Below, piece after piece: positions 6,652 through 7,669 of a stretch of DNA of 7,669 bases. Source of the stretch: Capsulimonas sp. (GTDB lineage Bacteria > Armatimonadota > Armatimonadia > Armatimonadales > Capsulimonadaceae); assembly GCA_025963815.1 (NCBI GenBank), contig JAOQAA010000712.1, positions 1 to 7,669 of the forward strand, written 5' to 3'. The position numbers were made by a program, and so were the translations under genes. Below the pieces are notes generated by a model. The model made no database searches, was not told where the DNA came from, and saw nothing but the letters and a program-made list of their open reading frames with translations. Each line of letters starts with the position of its first letter. Position 1 is the first letter of the stretch.

Positions 6652-6971
6652 AGAAGTCTGAACCGATCCAGACGCGGATCTCCGTGCGCCTGACGCCCAA
6701 GGCGTCGAGCAATGCGATCACGGATTACGCCGGAGGGATCGTTTCGATGAGGATCACGGCGCCGCCCATCGAAGGGGCGGCGAACGCCGCATGCTGCGAG
6801 TTTCTGGCAGAGGCGCTGGGAGTGCGCAAGTCGCAGGTCAGTCTCGTTTCCGGCGCGAAGAGCCGGAGCAAGGTCTTGCTTGTTACAGAACTGCCCGCGG
6901 ACGAGTCGGAGCGCCGCTTGACGCAGTTGTCGGAGAAGCGCCGCTCGGCAGAGCGTTCATCAGCTGAGTGA
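6648..6971 (+). CDS. DUF167 / UPF0235 (YggU-like) family protein
   Basis: A 107-residue cytoplasmic protein with the family pattern in order: ISVRLTPKASSNAI (11-24), VSMRITAPPIEGAANAA (32-48), FLAEALGVRKSQVSLVSG (52-69) and SRSKVLLV (72-79). Family members are small alpha/beta proteins with no established biochemical function. The start ATG overlaps the preceding stop (ATGA at 6648-6651), and GGTGA about 7 nt upstream may help initiation. It is the last gene of the operon. After residue 80 a charged tail (DESERRLTQLSEKRRSAER) extends past the usual family core. This tail is encoded where the gene overlaps the convergent MotE-like gene, so it may be poorly constrained. Confidence 0.9.
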   Translation: MKKSEPIQTRISVRLTPKASSNAITDYAGGIVSMRITAPPIEGAANAACCEFLAEALGVRKSQVSLVSGAKSRSKVLLVTELPADESERRLTQLSEKRRSAERSSAE

Positions 6972-7482
6972 GCTTCGCCGATCGATCCGCAGGAAGCGCC
7001 GCCAGGATCTGTCCCGCCTTTTTTTCATCGAGCGCCATCAGGTCCGACAGTACAACTTTGTCGGGCTGCTTGGCGAAAATGCTTGCGATATCATCCGCGC
7101 CCATCGTCGCATAGATATCGAGCCGCTTTTGTTTCGGATCGATGGGTGGCGCGGCCGGCTGTCCACTGGCCCCGACTGTCGGCGCCGCCTTCTCGGCCGC
7201 GAACGCCTGACGATCTATTTCCAGCTGCGCCCGGTCGGCGTCCAGCTTCGCCTGCTGCGCGTCCAGCGCCAGCTTCGCCGGATCGACCGGCGCGGGCGCC
7301 CCTGCCTTCGCCACAAGCTTAGCCTTCGGTTTTGGCTTCGCCAAATGCAGCGGCTGCATGATTTTCATCATTGCCGGCGACTTTTCCGCCATCTTCTGCG
7401 CGGGAATGATCTGCAGGAACGCCAGCGCGTACACCGCGCCGAGCACCACAAGCAATCCCACCAATCCAAGCACTGCCTTCAT
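6883..7482 (-). CDS. MotE-like (MgtE N-terminal-domain-like) membrane-anchored protein, probably flagellar
   Basis: A 199-residue protein. Residues 3-24 (AVLGLVGLLVVLGAVYALAF) form one transmembrane helix. Residues 47-70 are Lys/Pro/Ala-rich, and about 68-98 form a charged, Ala/Leu-rich probable coiled coil (LALDAQQAKLDADRAQLEID). Residues about 120-177 match the MgtE-N/FliG-like helical fold found in MotE (RLDIYATMGADDIASIFAK, MALDEKKAGQILAALPADRS). MotE-type proteins, encoded in flagellar operons of several phyla, support stator function; Bacillus YlxF has the same layout. No flagellar neighbour is in the window, so the function rests on architecture alone. I chose ATG 7482 over TTG 7485 because AAGGA lies 6 nt upstream of the ATG but only 3 nt from the TTG. 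The gene converges on the DUF167 gene and overlaps it by 89 nt. The tail after the domain is a Ser/Thr/Pro-rich region. Confidence 0.75.
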   Translation of the reverse strand: MKAVLGLVGLLVVLGAVYALAFLQIIPAQKMAEKSPAMMKIMQPLHLAKPKPKAKLVAKAGAPAPVDPAKLALDAQQAKLDADRAQLEIDRQAFAAEKAAPTVGASGQPAAPPIDPKQKRLDIYATMGADDIASIFAKQPDKVVLSDLMALDEKKAGQILAALPADRSAKLTQLMNALPSGASPTTASSGAPTRPRAVL

Positions 7483-7488
7483 CAATTA

Positions 7489-7493
7489 TCCTT
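7489..7493 (-). promoter_or_regulatory. Ribosome binding site of the MotE-like gene
   Basis: AAGGA (within AAAAGGA) on the minus strand lies 6 nt before the ATG at 7482. It decides this start over the TTG one codon upstream. Confidence 0.65.
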
Positions 7494-7500
7494 TTGAGGA

Positions 7501-7615
7501 GCCCAATTCGCTTCGCGCCACCTCTCCGACGTGACCCACCCCGGCGCTCCGCGCCACCCCTTCTTATGACCCACCCCCGGCCTTCGGCCGACCCCTCCCT
7601 TGAAGCAGGGAAGGG
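7501..7615. repeat. Tandem, hairpin-forming GC-rich intergenic repeat
   Basis: TGACCCACCCC occurs identically at 7532-7542 and 7567-7577 (period 35 nt). Each copy is followed by a perfect 5-bp palindromic stem with a 3-nt loop: GGCGC-TCC-GCGCC (7543-7555) and CGGCC-TTC-GGCCG (7578-7590). Each stem is then followed by ACCCCTTC or ACCCCTCC. A weaker related unit precedes them (CGC-TTC-GCG at 7509-7517, then CCACCTCTCC). The second unit runs into another stem, CCCTCCCT/AGGGAAGGG (7593-7615), with one bulged A. The remaining positions 7616-7669 show no gene that I can support. Confidence 0.7.
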
Positions 7616-7669
7616 TTGGAAAGAGATTCTCGGACCAAAGCCGTCTGCGAAACTAACTCCTAATACCCT

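Noticed and set aside
7483..7485. TTG start for the MotE-like gene
   Set aside because: It sits only 3 nt from AAGGA, while the adjacent ATG has a normal 6-nt spacing.
7485..7490. GATAAT on the minus strand as a -10 box for the MotE-like gene
   Set aside because: It overlaps the ribosome binding site and no -35 box lies at a usable distance, so the resemblance is probably chance.
7532..7590. CRISPR-like array
   Set aside because: There are only two close copies, each with its own palindrome, and no regular unique spacers or cas genes are present. It is better read as an intergenic hairpin repeat.

Overview
The window is a G+C-rich bacterial chromosome segment carrying six protein genes and no RNA gene. 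The organism is inferred, not proven. A very large secreted protein joins a CBM9-like domain, a GH99/GH71-like barrel region, repeated Ig-like modules and a C-terminal jelly-roll-type module. That architecture, alongside a MotE-like flagellar protein and consensus housekeeping promoters, is what I would expect of an Armatimonadota (Capsulimonas-like) or similar environmental bacterium.

Layout, left to right. Positions 1-585 (minus) hold most of a zeta-toxin/COG4185-type P-loop kinase that runs off the left edge; its base composition is clearly poorer in G+C than its neighbour. A strong hairpin with T-rich flanks (about 601-641) lies between it and the next gene. Positions 661-4305 (minus) encode the 1214-residue secreted multidomain protein. 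Positions 4306-4396 hold two back-to-back sigma-70-type promoters. The leftward one has perfect -35 and -10 hexamers and sits so close to its ATG that the mRNA should be leaderless. The rightward one drives an operon (4397-6971, plus) of three genes joined by two 4-nt ATGA overlaps: a secreted TPR protein, a CPBP/CAAX-type intramembrane protease with a large extra N-terminal extracytoplasmic domain, and a DUF167 (YggU/UPF0235) protein. A MotE-like membrane protein (6883-7482, minus) converges on the operon and overlaps its last gene by 89 nt. Positions 7483-7669 contain no gene but hold a structured tandem repeat of GC-rich hairpins.

How the genes may work together: the divergent promoter pair links an exported carbohydrate-binding protein with an envelope-located TPR/CPBP pair, so a shared cell-surface role is possible. 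This is inference only. The zeta-like kinase and the MotE-like protein look like parts of separate units that continue outside the window.
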